A program made the translations under genes and the position numbers. A DNA stretch of 64,000 nucleotides from Polaribacter sargassicola (GTDB lineage Bacteria > Bacteroidota > Bacteroidia > Flavobacteriales > Flavobacteriaceae), in NCBI RefSeq assembly GCF_021991835.1, contig NZ_JAHDAU010000010.1, forward strand, positions 1-64,000. Reading direction: 5' to 3'. The notes below the pieces were generated by a model that was not told the DNA's origin, made no database searches, and worked only from the letters and a program-made list of their open reading frames with translations. Below are positions 10,128 to 19,503 of this stretch, in pieces (within the stretch, counting starts at the first letter, position 1; each line of letters opens with the position of its first letter).

Positions 10128-10607
10128 TTAGTTATTTTCAATAAATTTTGCTAATCCTTCTTTATCCATTTGTACTACAGACCAATCGTTTAAATAATTT
10201 GCACCTGTACTTTTATAAAATTCTACTGCATTGGTATTCCAATCAATCACTTCCCAAGCAACTCTGTTGTAGTTGTTATTGTATGCATATTTTAAAACAG
10301 CAGCATACAAAGCTTTACCGGCTCCTATTTTTTGTTTTTCTTTTGTTACAATTAAATCTTCTAAATGTATTGTTCTACCTTTCCATGTAGAGTAACGCTC
10401 GTAAAATAATGCAATGCCAATTATATTATTTTCTTGCTCTGCTACAAAAACCTTAAATTTTGGTTTTTCAGAAAAACCATCTCTTTCTAAATCTTGTACA
10501 GTAATTTCTACCGCATCTGGTTCTTTTTCAAAAACTGCCAACTCTGTAATTAAATTAAATACAGATTGCATGTCTTTTTTTTCTGCAAGTCTTACTATAA
10601 AATCCAT
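10128..10607 (-). CDS. GNAT family N-acetyltransferase
   Basis: A 159-residue single-domain GNAT protein. It has the typical course of conserved elements: IVRLAEKKD at the N-terminus, FYERYSTWKGRTIHLEDLIV (beta strand 4) and an acetyl-CoA loop KQKIGAGKALY (Q/R-x-x-G-x-A type), then VIDWNTNAVEFYKSTGA near residues 125-140. The latter pattern is typical of small-molecule or polyamine acetyltransferases such as the diamine acetyltransferase group, but the substrate is not determined. The open frame extends to a TTG at 10625, yet that TTG forms part of a TATCTTTG promoter box, so the ATG at 10607 is the likely start. lysC begins one base after its stop. Confidence 0.82.
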   Translation of the reverse strand: MDFIVRLAEKKDMQSVFNLITELAVFEKEPDAVEITVQDLERDGFSEKPKFKVFVAEQENNIIGIALFYERYSTWKGRTIHLEDLIVTKEKQKIGAGKALYAAVLKYAYNNNYNRVAWEVIDWNTNAVEFYKSTGANYLNDWSVVQMDKEGLAKFIENN

Positions 10608-10622
10608 CTTTAAAATTTTGGT

Positions 10623-10630
10623 CAAAGATA
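10623..10630 (-). promoter_or_regulatory. -7 promoter box TATCTTTG for the GNAT-lysC pair
   Basis: On the minus strand the bases read TATCTTTG, a full match to the Bacteroidota consensus TAnnTTTG, ending 15 bases before the ATG at 10607. No clear upstream TTG element is visible at the usual spacing. Confidence 0.5.
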
Positions 10631-10791
10631 GTTTTTTTGAAACCTGTTAAAAATAATTACAGATTTTACACAGTTATTTTTGAATTTGTTTAAAAATTAT
10701 TTGCAAAAACAACGAAATCGATTGAAAAAAAAGGCTGTAAATAATTAAAAAAATTAGATATTTGTTAAAATTAATTACAACACGACGTAAA

Positions 10792-11802
10792 ATGACAGGA
10801 AAAAAACAAACTTTAGGTGAATTTATAATTGAAAATCAACATGCTTTTAAATATAGTTCTGGAGAACTATCTAGTCTTTTAAACTCTATAAGACTAGCCG
10901 CAAAAGTAGTAAATCATGAAGTAAACAAAGCCGGTTTGGTAGATATTATTGGCGCTGCAGGAGACACTAATATACAAGGTGAAGATCAACAAAAATTAGA
11001 TGTTTACGCTAATGATAAATTTATCCAGACTTTAACTCGTAGAAATATTGTTTGTGGTATTGCAAGTGAAGAAGAAGATAGTTTTATAACTATTAATAGC
11101 CAAGATGAAAACCACCAAAACAAATATGTTGTTTTAATAGACCCTTTAGACGGTTCTTCTAATATTGATGTAAACGTTTCTGTGGGTACAATTTTTTCTA
11201 TTTACAGACGTGTAACTCCTGTTGGAACTCCTGTGCAATTAGAAGATTTTTTACAAAAAGGTAGCGAGCAAGTAGCTGCTGGTTATGTAGTTTATGGTAC
11301 TTCTACTATGTTGGTTTATACAACTGGCGATGGTGTAAACGGTTTTACTTTAAACCCAGCAATTGGTTCTTTTTACTTATCGCATCCAAAAATGGAGTTC
11401 CCAGAAGATGGAAGTATCTATTCTGTAAACGAAGGTAACTATTTTGATTTTCCATTAGGAGTAAAAAAATACATCAAATATTGTCAAGAAGAAGAAGGAG
11501 ACAGACCTTACACAAGTAGATACATTGGTTCTTTAGTTTCTGATTTTCACAGAAATATGATTAAAGGTGGTATTTATATGTATCCTAAAGGATCTAGAAA
11601 CCCTAACGGAAAACTACGTTTGTTGTATGAATGTAACCCAATGGCTTTTTTAGCTGAACAAGCAAACGGTAAATCTTCTGATGGTTATGTTAGAACTATG
11701 GATGTAGAACCTACAGAATTGCACCAAAGAGTACCTTTTATTTGCGGAAGCAAAAATATGGTAACTCAACTAGAAGAATTTATGCAGAAATACGGAGAAT
11801 AA
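10792..11802 (+). CDS. fbp: fructose-1,6-bisphosphatase, class I
   Basis: Hydrolyses fructose-1,6-bisphosphate to fructose-6-phosphate in gluconeogenesis in the cytoplasm. The protein has the class I metal- and phosphate-binding core [20 protein letters not shown] near residues 117-136, the GIASEEED acidic metal site before it, and the sugar-phosphate binding block [20 protein letters not shown] plus [20 protein letters not shown]. The length of 336 residues is normal. An in-frame TTG at 10762 extends the frame by 10 codons, but the ATG at 10792 ([11 protein letters not shown]) matches where the family begins. Divergent from the GNAT gene; a single-gene unit. Confidence 0.95.
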   Translation: MTGKKQTLGEFIIENQHAFKYSSGELSSLLNSIRLAAKVVNHEVNKAGLVDIIGAAGDTNIQGEDQQKLDVYANDKFIQTLTRRNIVCGIASEEEDSFITINSQDENHQNKYVVLIDPLDGSSNIDVNVSVGTIFSIYRRVTPVGTPVQLEDFLQKGSEQVAAGYVVYGTSTMLVYTTGDGVNGFTLNPAIGSFYLSHPKMEFPEDGSIYSVNEGNYFDFPLGVKKYIKYCQEEEGDRPYTSRYIGSLVSDFHRNMIKGGIYMYPKGSRNPNGKLRLLYECNPMAFLAEQANGKSSDGYVRTMDVEPTELHQRVPFICGSKNMVTQLEEFMQKYGE

Positions 11803-11917
11803 ATCTTATTTATACAATCATAAATTATCGGAACTTAAAATTCTTGTAAAACAGCCCAATTATGGTTAATTTTACAGAACTAAACATTATACTAATAATT
11901 AAAAATATAATAATATT

Positions 11918-12526
11918 ATGGCTTTTGAATTACCAGAATTAGGATACGCATACGATGCATTAGAACCAAATATTGATGCAAAAACTATGGAAATACACCA
12001 TACAAAACATCATAATGGATATACAACAAAATTAAACGCAGCTATTGAAGGAACTGATTTAGAAGGAAAATCTATTGAAGATATTTTAACTAACTTAGAC
12101 ATGAGCAATGGTGCTGTAAGAAATAATGGTGGTGGTTTTTTCAATCACTCTTTATTTTGGTCTGTAATGAACCCAGAAGGAAAAGGATATTTATCTGGAG
12201 AATTAAAAGATGCTATTGAAGCTGCCTTTGGTTCTAAAGAAGCATTTGTAGAAGCTTTTTCTAAAGCTGCTGCAACTCAGTTTGGTTCTGGTTGGGCTTG
12301 GTTATGTGTTTTACCAGGTGGTAAAGTAGAAGTTTGCTCTACACCAAACCAAGACAATCCGTTAATGCCAGGTGTTGGTTGTGGCGGAACTCCAATCTTA
12401 GGTTTAGATGTTTGGGAGCACGCATATTACTTAAATTACCAAAACAGAAGACCAGACTATATTGATGCTTTCTTTAAAGTTATTAACTGGAACGAAGTTG
12501 AAAAACGTTATGCAGAAGCTAAATAA
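11918..12526 (+). CDS. superoxide dismutase, Fe/Mn type
   Basis: Converts superoxide to hydrogen peroxide and oxygen. The four metal ligands are visible: His in [12 protein letters not shown] (residue about 27), His in [11 protein letters not shown], and Asp and His in [20 protein letters not shown]. The length of 202 residues fits a cytoplasmic enzyme and there is no signal peptide. Fe versus Mn preference is not assigned; no sodA/sodB symbol is given for that reason. A strong hairpin terminator follows 18 bases after the stop. Confidence 0.95.
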   Translation: MAFELPELGYAYDALEPNIDAKTMEIHHTKHHNGYTTKLNAAIEGTDLEGKSIEDILTNLDMSNGAVRNNGGGFFNHSLFWSVMNPEGKGYLSGELKDAIEAAFGSKEAFVEAFSKAAATQFGSGWAWLCVLPGGKVEVCSTPNQDNPLMPGVGCGGTPILGLDVWEHAYYLNYQNRRPDYIDAFFKVINWNEVEKRYAEAK

Positions 12527-12544
12527 TTAGTTTCTTTTTACAAT

Positions 12545-12574
12545 AAAAAAGCATCCATTTCTGGATGCTTTTTT
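12545..12574. terminator. bidirectional intrinsic terminator after superoxide dismutase
   Basis: The stem AAAAAAGCATCC / GGATGCTTTTTT encloses the 6-base loop ATTTCT. It has an A run on the left and a T run on the right, so it can end transcription of the superoxide dismutase gene (plus) and of the exported-protein gene (minus, ending at 12620). Confidence 0.9.
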
Positions 12575-12619
12575 ATTTTCTATTATATCAATATTTTCTT
12601 TGGCTTTATCTTACAAAGA

Positions 12620-13168
12620 TTATATTTCTCCTAACTTTTCTGCATACTCTAAAAGGATTGCTACTGTTTTCCCTTCTCCCATAGCTATTGCATGTACAAC
12701 AGAATCTCCTGTATTTTTATCTGTGTATACTTTAAAATTTTTTATTTTAAACTTTTTACCATTAAAACTATCATCTAAAGCATTTTCTGTTACATAACTT
12801 TCACTAACCGCTTGCCCTATTAATTGAGACATTGCACCACTTACTACTTCGTTACTTGCTAGATTATTTACAACATCTATATTATTAGCTAAATTATTAA
12901 TATTACTAACGCTGCTAACATTTAAATTTTTAGCAGACTTTACCGCTTTTACTGCTTTTGTAATGTTTTTCATAGACAACATAGACTTATTTACATATAC
13001 ATAAGCATACTTACTTTCATTACTTGCTTTTGCCAATGTTACAACATCGCCTACCTTAAATTTTGTTCCTTTAGAAGAAGTAAATGCATTTTTAGACTTT
13101 TTCCCTTTTACCTGTGCCAACATTAACATTGGCGTTAACAATAACATAATAATTAAATTTTTTTTCAT
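12620..13168 (-). CDS. small exported protein of unknown function
   Basis: I do not recognise a family for this 182-residue protein. It starts with a clear signal peptide (MKKNLIIMLLLTPMLMLAQ, cleavage after Ala-Gln region about residue 19). The mature part begins with a lysine-rich stretch and KFKVGDVVTLAKAS, has an Asn/Val/Ser-rich middle (residues about 75-110) and ends in a compact segment GKKFKIKNFKVYTDKNTG. No lipobox cysteine is present, so it is probably periplasmic or secreted. It stands alone between a convergent superoxide dismutase gene and the response regulator; no promoter is obvious. Confidence 0.75.
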   Translation of the reverse strand: MKKNLIIMLLLTPMLMLAQVKGKKSKNAFTSSKGTKFKVGDVVTLAKASNESKYAYVYVNKSMLSMKNITKAVKAVKSAKNLNVSSVSNINNLANNIDVVNNLASNEVVSGAMSQLIGQAVSESYVTENALDDSFNGKKFKIKNFKVYTDKNTGDSVVHAIAMGEGKTVAILLEYAEKLGEI

Positions 13169-13372
13169 AATTATATTTTTAAAAAAAATTAAAAAACAGC
13201 ACCCAAAACTTTTTGTTAATTCTCCCTAAAAAAAGGTTTAAGTTATGGATACTGTTAAACAATATTTTCTACTTAATTAGAGGCTTTATGAATTAACACT
13301 CCAAAAATAGTTTTGAAAAGAAAGGGAGTAAATAGAGAGATTAACGTATTGTACTACGGTATTTTACGTATT

Positions 13373-14026
13373 TTAAGAAGTAAGTCCGTTTTGAAAAGCA
13401 AATCTTATTAGCGATGCAACATTATTAACATCTAATTTCCTCATTATATTTGTTCTATGAGTATCTACAGTTCTTGGGCTAATAAATAATATTTCTGCTA
13501 CTTGGCTATTTGTATTGCCTTTTGCTATGTATTTTATTATTTCTTTTTCTCTAGATGTTAATGTTTCTAATAAAGGAGATTTCTTTTTATAGGTGTGTAA
13601 TACAGTAGATTTTTCATCAGTTAGTAAAGCTTTTGTAACATCTGCATTAAAATATTCTTTGCCTTCATAAATTTTTTGAACAGCCATAAGAAGCTCTTCA
13701 CTTGGTATTGTTTTTAACATATACCCTTTAACGCCCATATTTATTAAATTTTTAATAATAGATGATTCTTGATACATAGAAAGCATGGCTACTTTTACAT
13801 TTTTATGATCTTGTAAAATTTCTTTAGCACACTCTATACCATCTAGTATTGGCATATTTACATCTAAAAGAGCAATATCTACTTTATTGTTATTAATAAA
13901 ATCTAAAGCTTCTACTCCGTTATTTACAACCGAAGTTACATAAAAATCATCATTATTTTGAAAGGTGTTTTTAATACCTTCTGCTATTAAAGGATGATCG
14001 TCTGCGATTAAAATATTAATAGGCAT
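13373..14026 (-). CDS. NarL/LuxR-family response regulator
   Basis: A 217-residue two-component regulator. Residues 1-120 form the receiver domain with acidic pocket Asp9/Asp10, phosphoacceptor Asp55 (ALLDVNMPILDG) and the KG signature Lys in GVKGYMLK. Residues about 150-214 form a LuxR-type helix-turn-helix (LTSREKEIIKYIAKGNTN, SPRTVDTHRTNIMRKL). It begins one base after the stop of the histidine kinase gene, so the two are co-transcribed and almost certainly partners. Target genes are unknown. Confidence 0.92.
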   Translation of the reverse strand: MPINILIADDHPLIAEGIKNTFQNNDDFYVTSVVNNGVEALDFINNNKVDIALLDVNMPILDGIECAKEILQDHKNVKVAMLSMYQESSIIKNLINMGVKGYMLKTIPSEELLMAVQKIYEGKEYFNADVTKALLTDEKSTVLHTYKKKSPLLETLTSREKEIIKYIAKGNTNSQVAEILFISPRTVDTHRTNIMRKLDVNNVASLIRFAFQNGLTS

Positions 14027-14027
14027 T

Positions 14028-15947
14028 TTATAGCGGAATTTTTATAGTTACCAAAGTACCACTTTTAGGACTTGGTTCAAAATTAACATTTCCATTAACC
14101 AAATCTAATCTGTTAGAAATATTAAGTAAACCAATCCCTTTATCAGATTTATTTGATGAAAACCCGACACCGTTATCCTCTACAATTAAAATAATTGCAT
14201 CATTGGTATCAAACACTTGCACACTAACTTCATCTGCTTTACTATGTTTAATTATATTATTGATAAGTTCTTGCGTTATTCTATAAATAGTAACTTCTAT
14301 TTTTTGTGGTAACCTATCGTTAATATTATAATGCTCTAAACTGTATTTTATATTAGACAACCCTAAACTACCTTCTAACAAATCATTTAAAGCAGGTATA
14401 ATACCTAAATCTTTAAGAGCTCTTGGCATCATTTGATGAGATATATTACGCAAATCTTGATTAGAATTTTCTAAACTTTCTAACAGCTCTTTAGATTCTT
14501 TTTGGTCTATTAAATTGTTTTTAGAGAAAATATTTCTAGACTTTAAAATAACACTCCCTATTTGCTGTACAACACCATCATGTAATTCTCTTGCAATTTT
14601 ACTTCTTTCTTCTTCTTGTGCATCTATAATTGCTTTTAAACCTCTTTCTTTTTGAGCTAAAATTTGTTCTTGTACTTTTCTCTTATTTCTTTGGTTGATA
14701 GCAAAAAATGTTCCTGCGGCAATAGCTAATATCACTAGTAAAATATAAACCCAATTTTTAGTTTTAGATAAAATTAATTCTGTCTCTGCTTTTTCTGTTC
14801 TAGTTTGTAAAAGTTCTTTTTCCTTTTTTTCTGTTTGATATTTGGTTTCTAGTTCTTTTAACTCCTTATTACTTTTAAAATCAGCATATATTTCTAATAA
14901 ACTATCGCTTTTTATTTTTGATTGTATAGATAAATTCATCTTGTTTTCTAGCGCATAAATAACACTTAAAAAATTATGAATCTGTGCAACTTTTTGAGTA
15001 TTAACTGTTTTATCATAAAACAATAATGAATTTAGAAAATGGGTTTTTGATTTATTTATCTTCTTTAATTTAAAATATTGTTCTCCTAAAGTATAGTTTA
15101 AACTTGCTTTTTGTAACTCAGAATTTAAATAGTTTTTATTTTTTATAGCTTCTTCAGCTGTTTTAATGCCTTTTTCTATTTCATTAATATCAAAATAAAT
15201 TCCTGCCAAATTGTTTAAACAAGAACCTAAATTGTAATAATTTTCTGTTTTTTTAGCATAGTAAATTGCTTTTTTATAATACTCTATAGATTTTGGTAAA
15301 TCTTTAGAAAAATAGAAGGCATTAGCAATATTATTATATAATTTACCTTTTAAATTATCATCATTAATAGAATTTGCGTACTCTAAAACCTCAAAATTGT
15401 ATTGAAGAGATTTCTCATAATTTCGCATATTTTCATAGATAGATGCCAAATTACTCTTTACAATATTCGCATAATTTAAAAGCTCTTTTTTCTCAAAAAA
15501 AGAAATAGCTTTAATTGCATAAATCATTGCAGAATCTAGCTTTTGGTATTGTGTATAAAATGCAGAAAGGTTAGCACTTATTTTTGCAACACCTAAAGTA
15601 TCTTTTAATTCTTTTCTTATATAAAGAGATTTCTTGTAATAAGCTTCACTTAATTTGGTATCTCCTTTTATCAAATAAACTCCTGCTACATCGCTATATT
15701 GCTGTGCTAAAGCTGGCTTATTGTTTATTTTTTTTATAAAATCTAATCCTTGATTACCATACTTTAAAGCAGAGTCTATAGAAAACTCTTTATAATGCCA
15801 GGTTAAATCTCCTAATATTTTTGCTTTTGTTGCATCATCAATTTTAGTATTTAGTTTTACTTTTAAACTATCTATCAGTAATTTTTTATTTTGAGCATTT
15901 ATTAAAAAAGAACCAGAAAGTATAAAAAATAACAGTATTTTTTTCAT
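14028..15947 (-). CDS. TPR-containing HisKA_3 sensor histidine kinase
   Basis: A 639-residue membrane kinase. It has a signal peptide (residues 1-18), then about 350 residues of tetratricopeptide repeats (repeated blocks such as LGNNLAGIYFDINEIEKGI and KSLQYNFEVLEYANS types), a coiled coil at about 355-395, one membrane helix at about 398-418, the dimerisation/phosphoacceptor helix EERSKIARELHDGVVQQIGS at about 442-461 (His at RELHDG) and an ATPase domain with N box (ELINNIIKHSKA) and G boxes (VEDNGVGF, GIGLLNISNRL) to the end. The TPR part should lie in the periplasm. This layout is common in Bacteroidota; the input signal is unknown. Partner is the adjacent NarL-type regulator. Confidence 0.92.
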   Translation of the reverse strand: MKKILLFFILSGSFLINAQNKKLLIDSLKVKLNTKIDDATKAKILGDLTWHYKEFSIDSALKYGNQGLDFIKKINNKPALAQQYSDVAGVYLIKGDTKLSEAYYKKSLYIRKELKDTLGVAKISANLSAFYTQYQKLDSAMIYAIKAISFFEKKELLNYANIVKSNLASIYENMRNYEKSLQYNFEVLEYANSINDDNLKGKLYNNIANAFYFSKDLPKSIEYYKKAIYYAKKTENYYNLGSCLNNLAGIYFDINEIEKGIKTAEEAIKNKNYLNSELQKASLNYTLGEQYFKLKKINKSKTHFLNSLLFYDKTVNTQKVAQIHNFLSVIYALENKMNLSIQSKIKSDSLLEIYADFKSNKELKELETKYQTEKKEKELLQTRTEKAETELILSKTKNWVYILLVILAIAAGTFFAINQRNKRKVQEQILAQKERGLKAIIDAQEEERSKIARELHDGVVQQIGSVILKSRNIFSKNNLIDQKESKELLESLENSNQDLRNISHQMMPRALKDLGIIPALNDLLEGSLGLSNIKYSLEHYNINDRLPQKIEVTIYRITQELINNIIKHSKADEVSVQVFDTNDAIILIVEDNGVGFSSNKSDKGIGLLNISNRLDLVNGNVNFEPSPKSGTLVTIKIPL

Positions 15948-16037
15948 AGCTAATAGTTTTTAACAAATATGAAAAAAATTAACATTATTTCAAAAAACAC
16001 GTAATAATTTATATATCAACAAATAACAAACAAAAAA

Positions 16038-16060
16038 AGACCTCTAAATACTAGAGGTCT
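16038..16060 (-). terminator. intrinsic terminator downstream of the amidophosphoribosyltransferase gene
   Basis: A 9 bp stem AGACCTCTA / TAGAGGTCT with a 5-base loop, flanked by an A run on the left (a T run in minus-strand RNA) and T run on the right. It lies between the gene ending at 16096 and the histidine kinase start at 15947. Confidence 0.88.
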
Positions 16061-16095
16061 TTTTGTATGATAAAAATTTTAAATATGAAATTTAT

Positions 16096-17994
16096 TTAAT
16101 AAGCTCTTTCATTATTTCCTTCATAGAAATTAATAAAGGCTTGGTTTACTACTCGCATACCTCCAGGAGTTGGGTAGTTTCCTGTAAAATACCAATCACC
16201 TAAATTGTCTGGGCAAGCTTTGTGCAAACCTTCTACAGATTGATAAATAACCTCAACTTCTGCCTTTATATCTTTTGTTTTTAGCATTTCTGCTATTTTA
16301 CTAGAAATTTGCTCAGTAGTAAATGGATTATAAATTCCTTTTACGTGATTTTTAATTTCTACATCTGTTTTAGATTGTTGCTCTTTACATTTTTTGTAAA
16401 CTTCATCTACAATATGATACTGATTTGTATCTTTTAGCAACTCTAAAGCAGCTTTAAAAGCTATAAATGCATCAATTCTAGCCATGTCAATTCCATAACA
16501 ATCTGGGTAACGAATTTGTGGTGCAGAAGAAACAACTACTATTTTTTTAGGACCTAATCTGTCTAATATTCTAATAATACTTTTCTTTAAAGTAGTCCCT
16601 CTAACAATACTATCATCTATAATAACAAGATTATCGGTAGGTTTTACAACACCGTAAGTAATATCGTAAACATGTTCTACTAAATCATCTCTAGAATTAT
16701 CATCGGCAATAAAAGTTCTTAATTTAGCATCTTTAATTGCTATTTTTTCAAAACGTGCTCTTTCAGACAAAATTTCTGTAACTCTTTCTGCAGATAGCTT
16801 ACCTTCTCCTGCTAATATTTTTGCTGTTTTTTGCTGATTTAATAAATCTTCCGCAGCTTCTGTCATTCCATAAAAAGAAGTTTCTGCTGTATTTGGTATG
16901 TAAGAAAATACCGAATTAGAAACATCACTATCTATAGATTTTAAAATTTGAGGAAACACATATTTTCCTAAATTTTTACGTTCTTCATAAATTTTAGCAT
17001 CACTACCTCTAGAAAAATAAATACGCTCAAAAGAACATGCTAAATTTTCTTTAGGTTCATTTACTTTCTTAATAGATGTTTTACCACTTTTCTTAATAAT
17101 TAATGCATGTCCTCTTTCTAATTCTTGTACCTCTTCTATCTTTACATTAAAAACTGTTTGTATTACTGGTCTTTCTGATGCTACAACTACAACCTCATCA
17201 TCTTCATAAAAATAAGTAGGTCTAATTCCGTTAGGATCTCTTAAAACAAAAGCATCTCCATGCCCAACTAAACCAGCCATTGCATAACCTCCGTCCCAGT
17301 TTCTAGAAGATCTTTTTAAAACTTTTTTCAGCTTTAAATTTTCTTCTATGTAAGGTGATGCATCTTTTTTATTAAAACCTTTTTTCTTGGCTTCTTGGTA
17401 CAATTTGGCAACTTCATCTTCTAAAAAATGACCAATTTTTTCCATTACAGTTACAGTATCTGTAAATTCTTTAGGGTGTTGACCTAATTCTATTAACTCA
17501 TCTAATATCTGATTAGAATTTGTCATATTAAAATTACCTGCAACAATTAGGTTTTTATGTTTCCAATTACTTTGACGCAAAAAAGGATGTACACTTTCTA
17601 TACTGTTTTTACCAAAAGTACCATACCTAACGTGACCTAAAAACAAATTTCCTAAATAAGGCATATTTTGTTCTTGCCAATCAACATCGTCTTTTTTGTC
17701 TGGGTTTTGTTCTAACACACCATTTAAACGCCCATTTATTTGCGCAAAAATATCTTGTATTGGTTGTGGTTTATTAGAACGAACTCTACTAATATATCTA
17801 GTACCAGGCTCTATATTAAATTTTACGCTTGCAAAACCAGCACCATCTTGGCCACGATTGTGCTGTTTTTCCATTAACAAATACATTTTATTAATTCCGT
17901 AAAATGCAGTACCATATTTATCTTTGTAAAACTGTAATGGTTTTTTTAATCGAACAAGTGCAATTCCACATTCATGCTTAATAGCGTCACTCAT
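16096..17994 (-). CDS. purF: amidophosphoribosyltransferase (PurF family, long form)
   Basis: First committed enzyme of purine synthesis: transfers the glutamine amide to PRPP. The N-terminus HECGIALV carries the nucleophile Cys9, so an eight-residue propeptide would be removed, as in other PurF enzymes. The glutaminase domain shows KQHNRGQDGAGFA and LGHVRYGTFG, and the phosphoribosyltransferase domain has the PRPP loop VIIDDSIVRGTTL near residues 455-467. At 632 residues it is longer than the usual 470-510, with an insertion and a C-terminal extension; a long PurF form is known in Bacteroidota, which often carry a second shorter one elsewhere. A role as a paralogue cannot be excluded. A terminator separates it from the PfkB kinase gene upstream. 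Confidence 0.85.
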   Translation of the reverse strand: MSDAIKHECGIALVRLKKPLQFYKDKYGTAFYGINKMYLLMEKQHNRGQDGAGFASVKFNIEPGTRYISRVRSNKPQPIQDIFAQINGRLNGVLEQNPDKKDDVDWQEQNMPYLGNLFLGHVRYGTFGKNSIESVHPFLRQSNWKHKNLIVAGNFNMTNSNQILDELIELGQHPKEFTDTVTVMEKIGHFLEDEVAKLYQEAKKKGFNKKDASPYIEENLKLKKVLKRSSRNWDGGYAMAGLVGHGDAFVLRDPNGIRPTYFYEDDEVVVVASERPVIQTVFNVKIEEVQELERGHALIIKKSGKTSIKKVNEPKENLACSFERIYFSRGSDAKIYEERKNLGKYVFPQILKSIDSDVSNSVFSYIPNTAETSFYGMTEAAEDLLNQQKTAKILAGEGKLSAERVTEILSERARFEKIAIKDAKLRTFIADDNSRDDLVEHVYDITYGVVKPTDNLVIIDDSIVRGTTLKKSIIRILDRLGPKKIVVVSSAPQIRYPDCYGIDMARIDAFIAFKAALELLKDTNQYHIVDEVYKKCKEQQSKTDVEIKNHVKGIYNPFTTEQISSKIAEMLKTKDIKAEVEVIYQSVEGLHKACPDNLGDWYFTGNYPTPGGMRVVNQAFINFYEGNNERAY

Positions 17995-18032
17995 TGTTTT
18001 TAGATTTTTTGTTATTTTATCTTTTAATAAAA

Positions 18033-18056
18033 AATCCGCGTTACTAAGCGCGGATT
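18033..18056 (-). terminator. intrinsic terminator downstream of the PfkB kinase gene
   Basis: An 8 bp GC-rich stem AATCCGCG / CGCGGATT with an 8-base loop. The A run to its left becomes a T run in minus-strand RNA. It lies between the kinase stop (18074) and the purF start (17994), so purF probably has its own promoter. Confidence 0.85.
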
Positions 18057-18073
18057 GTTTTTTATAGTTATAA

Positions 18074-18991
18074 CTATATTTCGAATTGTGTTAATGCCTT
18101 AAAGCCGTATAAACGCTTATTAACCTCATCACTGGTAAGAGTTTCCATACGCTCTGTACCAAATTTTTCTACACAAAAAGAGGCCAAATTAGAACCGTAA
18201 ATAATGGCTTTTTTCATATTATCAAAAGACACATCGTCTGTTTTTGCTAAATATCCACAAAAACCACCTGCAAATGTATCTCCTGCTCCTGTTGGATCAA
18301 AAACTTCTGCTAAAGGTAAAGCTGGTGCAAAAAACATTTTTCCTTCATTAAACAATAAAGCTCCGTGTTCTCCTTTTTTAATTACTACATACTTTGGTCC
18401 CATTTTATGGATTTTCTTTGCAGCATTTACTAAAGAATACTCACCAGATAATTGGCGCGCCTCCTCATCATTAATAGTAATTACATCTACCCTTTTTAAA
18501 ACAGTATGTAAATCATCTAAAGCAATATCCATCCAAAAATTCATAGTATCTAAAACTACCAATTTTGGTCTTTCTTTCATTTGATCTAAAACAGATGCTT
18601 GTGTTAACGGGTGTAAGTTACCCAACATAACAATACCAGCATCTTTAAAATTTTCTGGTACAACTGGTGCAAAAGTTTCTAAAACATTTAACTCTGTAAC
18701 TAAAGTATCTCTAGAGTTCATATCATTATGATATTTACCACTCCAGAAAAAGGTTTTCCCTTCTTTATCAACCTCAATTCCGTCTGTATTAATCCCTTTA
18801 GAGATCATCATTTCTAAGTAAGAAGAAGGAAAATCTCCACCAACTACAGAAACCACTCCTGTTTCAACACCAAATTGACTTGCGGCTAAACCTACATAAG
18901 TACCAGAACCTCCTAAAATTTTATCGGTTTTACCAAAAGGAGTTTCAATAGCATCAAATGCTACTGTACCAACTGCTAATAATTTGCTCAT
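18074..18991 (-). CDS. PfkB-family carbohydrate/nucleoside kinase
   Basis: A 305-residue ribokinase-superfamily protein. The N-terminus has the substrate glycine pair in KILGGSGTYVGLAA, and the C-terminal signature is DPTGAGDTFAGGFCGYLA near residues 235-252, containing the catalytic base Asp and the anion hole. It lacks the sugar-specific features that would name it as ribokinase or fructokinase; the closest general resemblance is to the adenosine kinase/ribokinase-like group. It sits beside purF on the same strand, which would fit a purine nucleoside substrate, but this is inference. Divergent from sufE across a 76 bp gap. Confidence 0.85.
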   Translation of the reverse strand: MSKLLAVGTVAFDAIETPFGKTDKILGGSGTYVGLAASQFGVETGVVSVVGGDFPSSYLEMMISKGINTDGIEVDKEGKTFFWSGKYHNDMNSRDTLVTELNVLETFAPVVPENFKDAGIVMLGNLHPLTQASVLDQMKERPKLVVLDTMNFWMDIALDDLHTVLKRVDVITINDEEARQLSGEYSLVNAAKKIHKMGPKYVVIKKGEHGALLFNEGKMFFAPALPLAEVFDPTGAGDTFAGGFCGYLAKTDDVSFDNMKKAIIYGSNLASFCVEKFGTERMETLTSDEVNKRLYGFKALTQFEI

Positions 18992-19008
18992 TTCTTAAAT
19001 TTAATCAG

Positions 19009-19035
19009 TAATTTTGCATAATAATTGCAAAAGTA
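19009..19035. promoter_or_regulatory. divergent promoter boxes between the PfkB kinase and sufE
   Basis: On the plus strand TAATTTTG (19009-19016) matches the TAnnTTTG box, with a TTTG 22 bases upstream (18983-18986), about 50 bases before the sufE ATG. On the minus strand TACTTTTG (complement of 19028-19035) matches the same consensus about 37 bases before the kinase start. The two promoters overlap, so the two transcription units may influence each other. Confidence 0.55.
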
Positions 19036-19067
19036 ATTTTTATAAAACGCAAAAATAAGTTTAAAAA

Positions 19068-19487
19068 ATGACTATCAAAGAAATACAAGAAGAAATTATT
19101 GATGAGTTTTCTATGTTTGATGATTGGATGGAGCGCTATGAGTATATTATAGAACTTGGCAAATCTTTACCTATTATAGATGATCAATACAAATTAGACG
19201 AAAACTTAATTAAAGGATGCCAATCTAAAGTGTGGTTGTACTCTAAATTAGAAAACGATATTGTTAAATTTTCTGCAGATAGCGATGCTATTTTAACCAA
19301 AGGAATTGTGGCATTATTATTGCGTGTATATTCTAATCAAAAACCAAGTGATATTTTAGCAGCCGATACAGATTTTATTGATCAAATTGGTTTAAAAGAA
19401 CATTTATCACCAACAAGAGCAAATGGTTTAGTTTCTATGATTAAACACATAAAAATGTACGCAATAGCACAACAAACAAAATTATAG
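19068..19487 (+). CDS. sufE: SufE-family sulfur acceptor for Fe-S cluster assembly
   Basis: SufE takes persulfide sulfur from the cysteine desulfurase SufS and passes it to the SufBCD scaffold. The protein has the family length (139 residues) and the sulfur-carrying cysteine in IKGCQSKVWL at position 51, the same position as in E. coli SufE. The segment SDSDAILTKGIVALLLRVYS type (here SADSDAILTKGIVALLLRVY) is also characteristic. It begins a plus-strand operon with a SufT-like gene 16 bp downstream and a DUF2480 gene after that. The other suf genes are not in this window. Confidence 0.92.
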   Translation: MTIKEIQEEIIDEFSMFDDWMERYEYIIELGKSLPIIDDQYKLDENLIKGCQSKVWLYSKLENDIVKFSADSDAILTKGIVALLLRVYSNQKPSDILAADTDFIDQIGLKEHLSPTRANGLVSMIKHIKMYAIAQQTKL

Positions 19488-19503
19488 AATTAATTTTTTA
19501 AGG

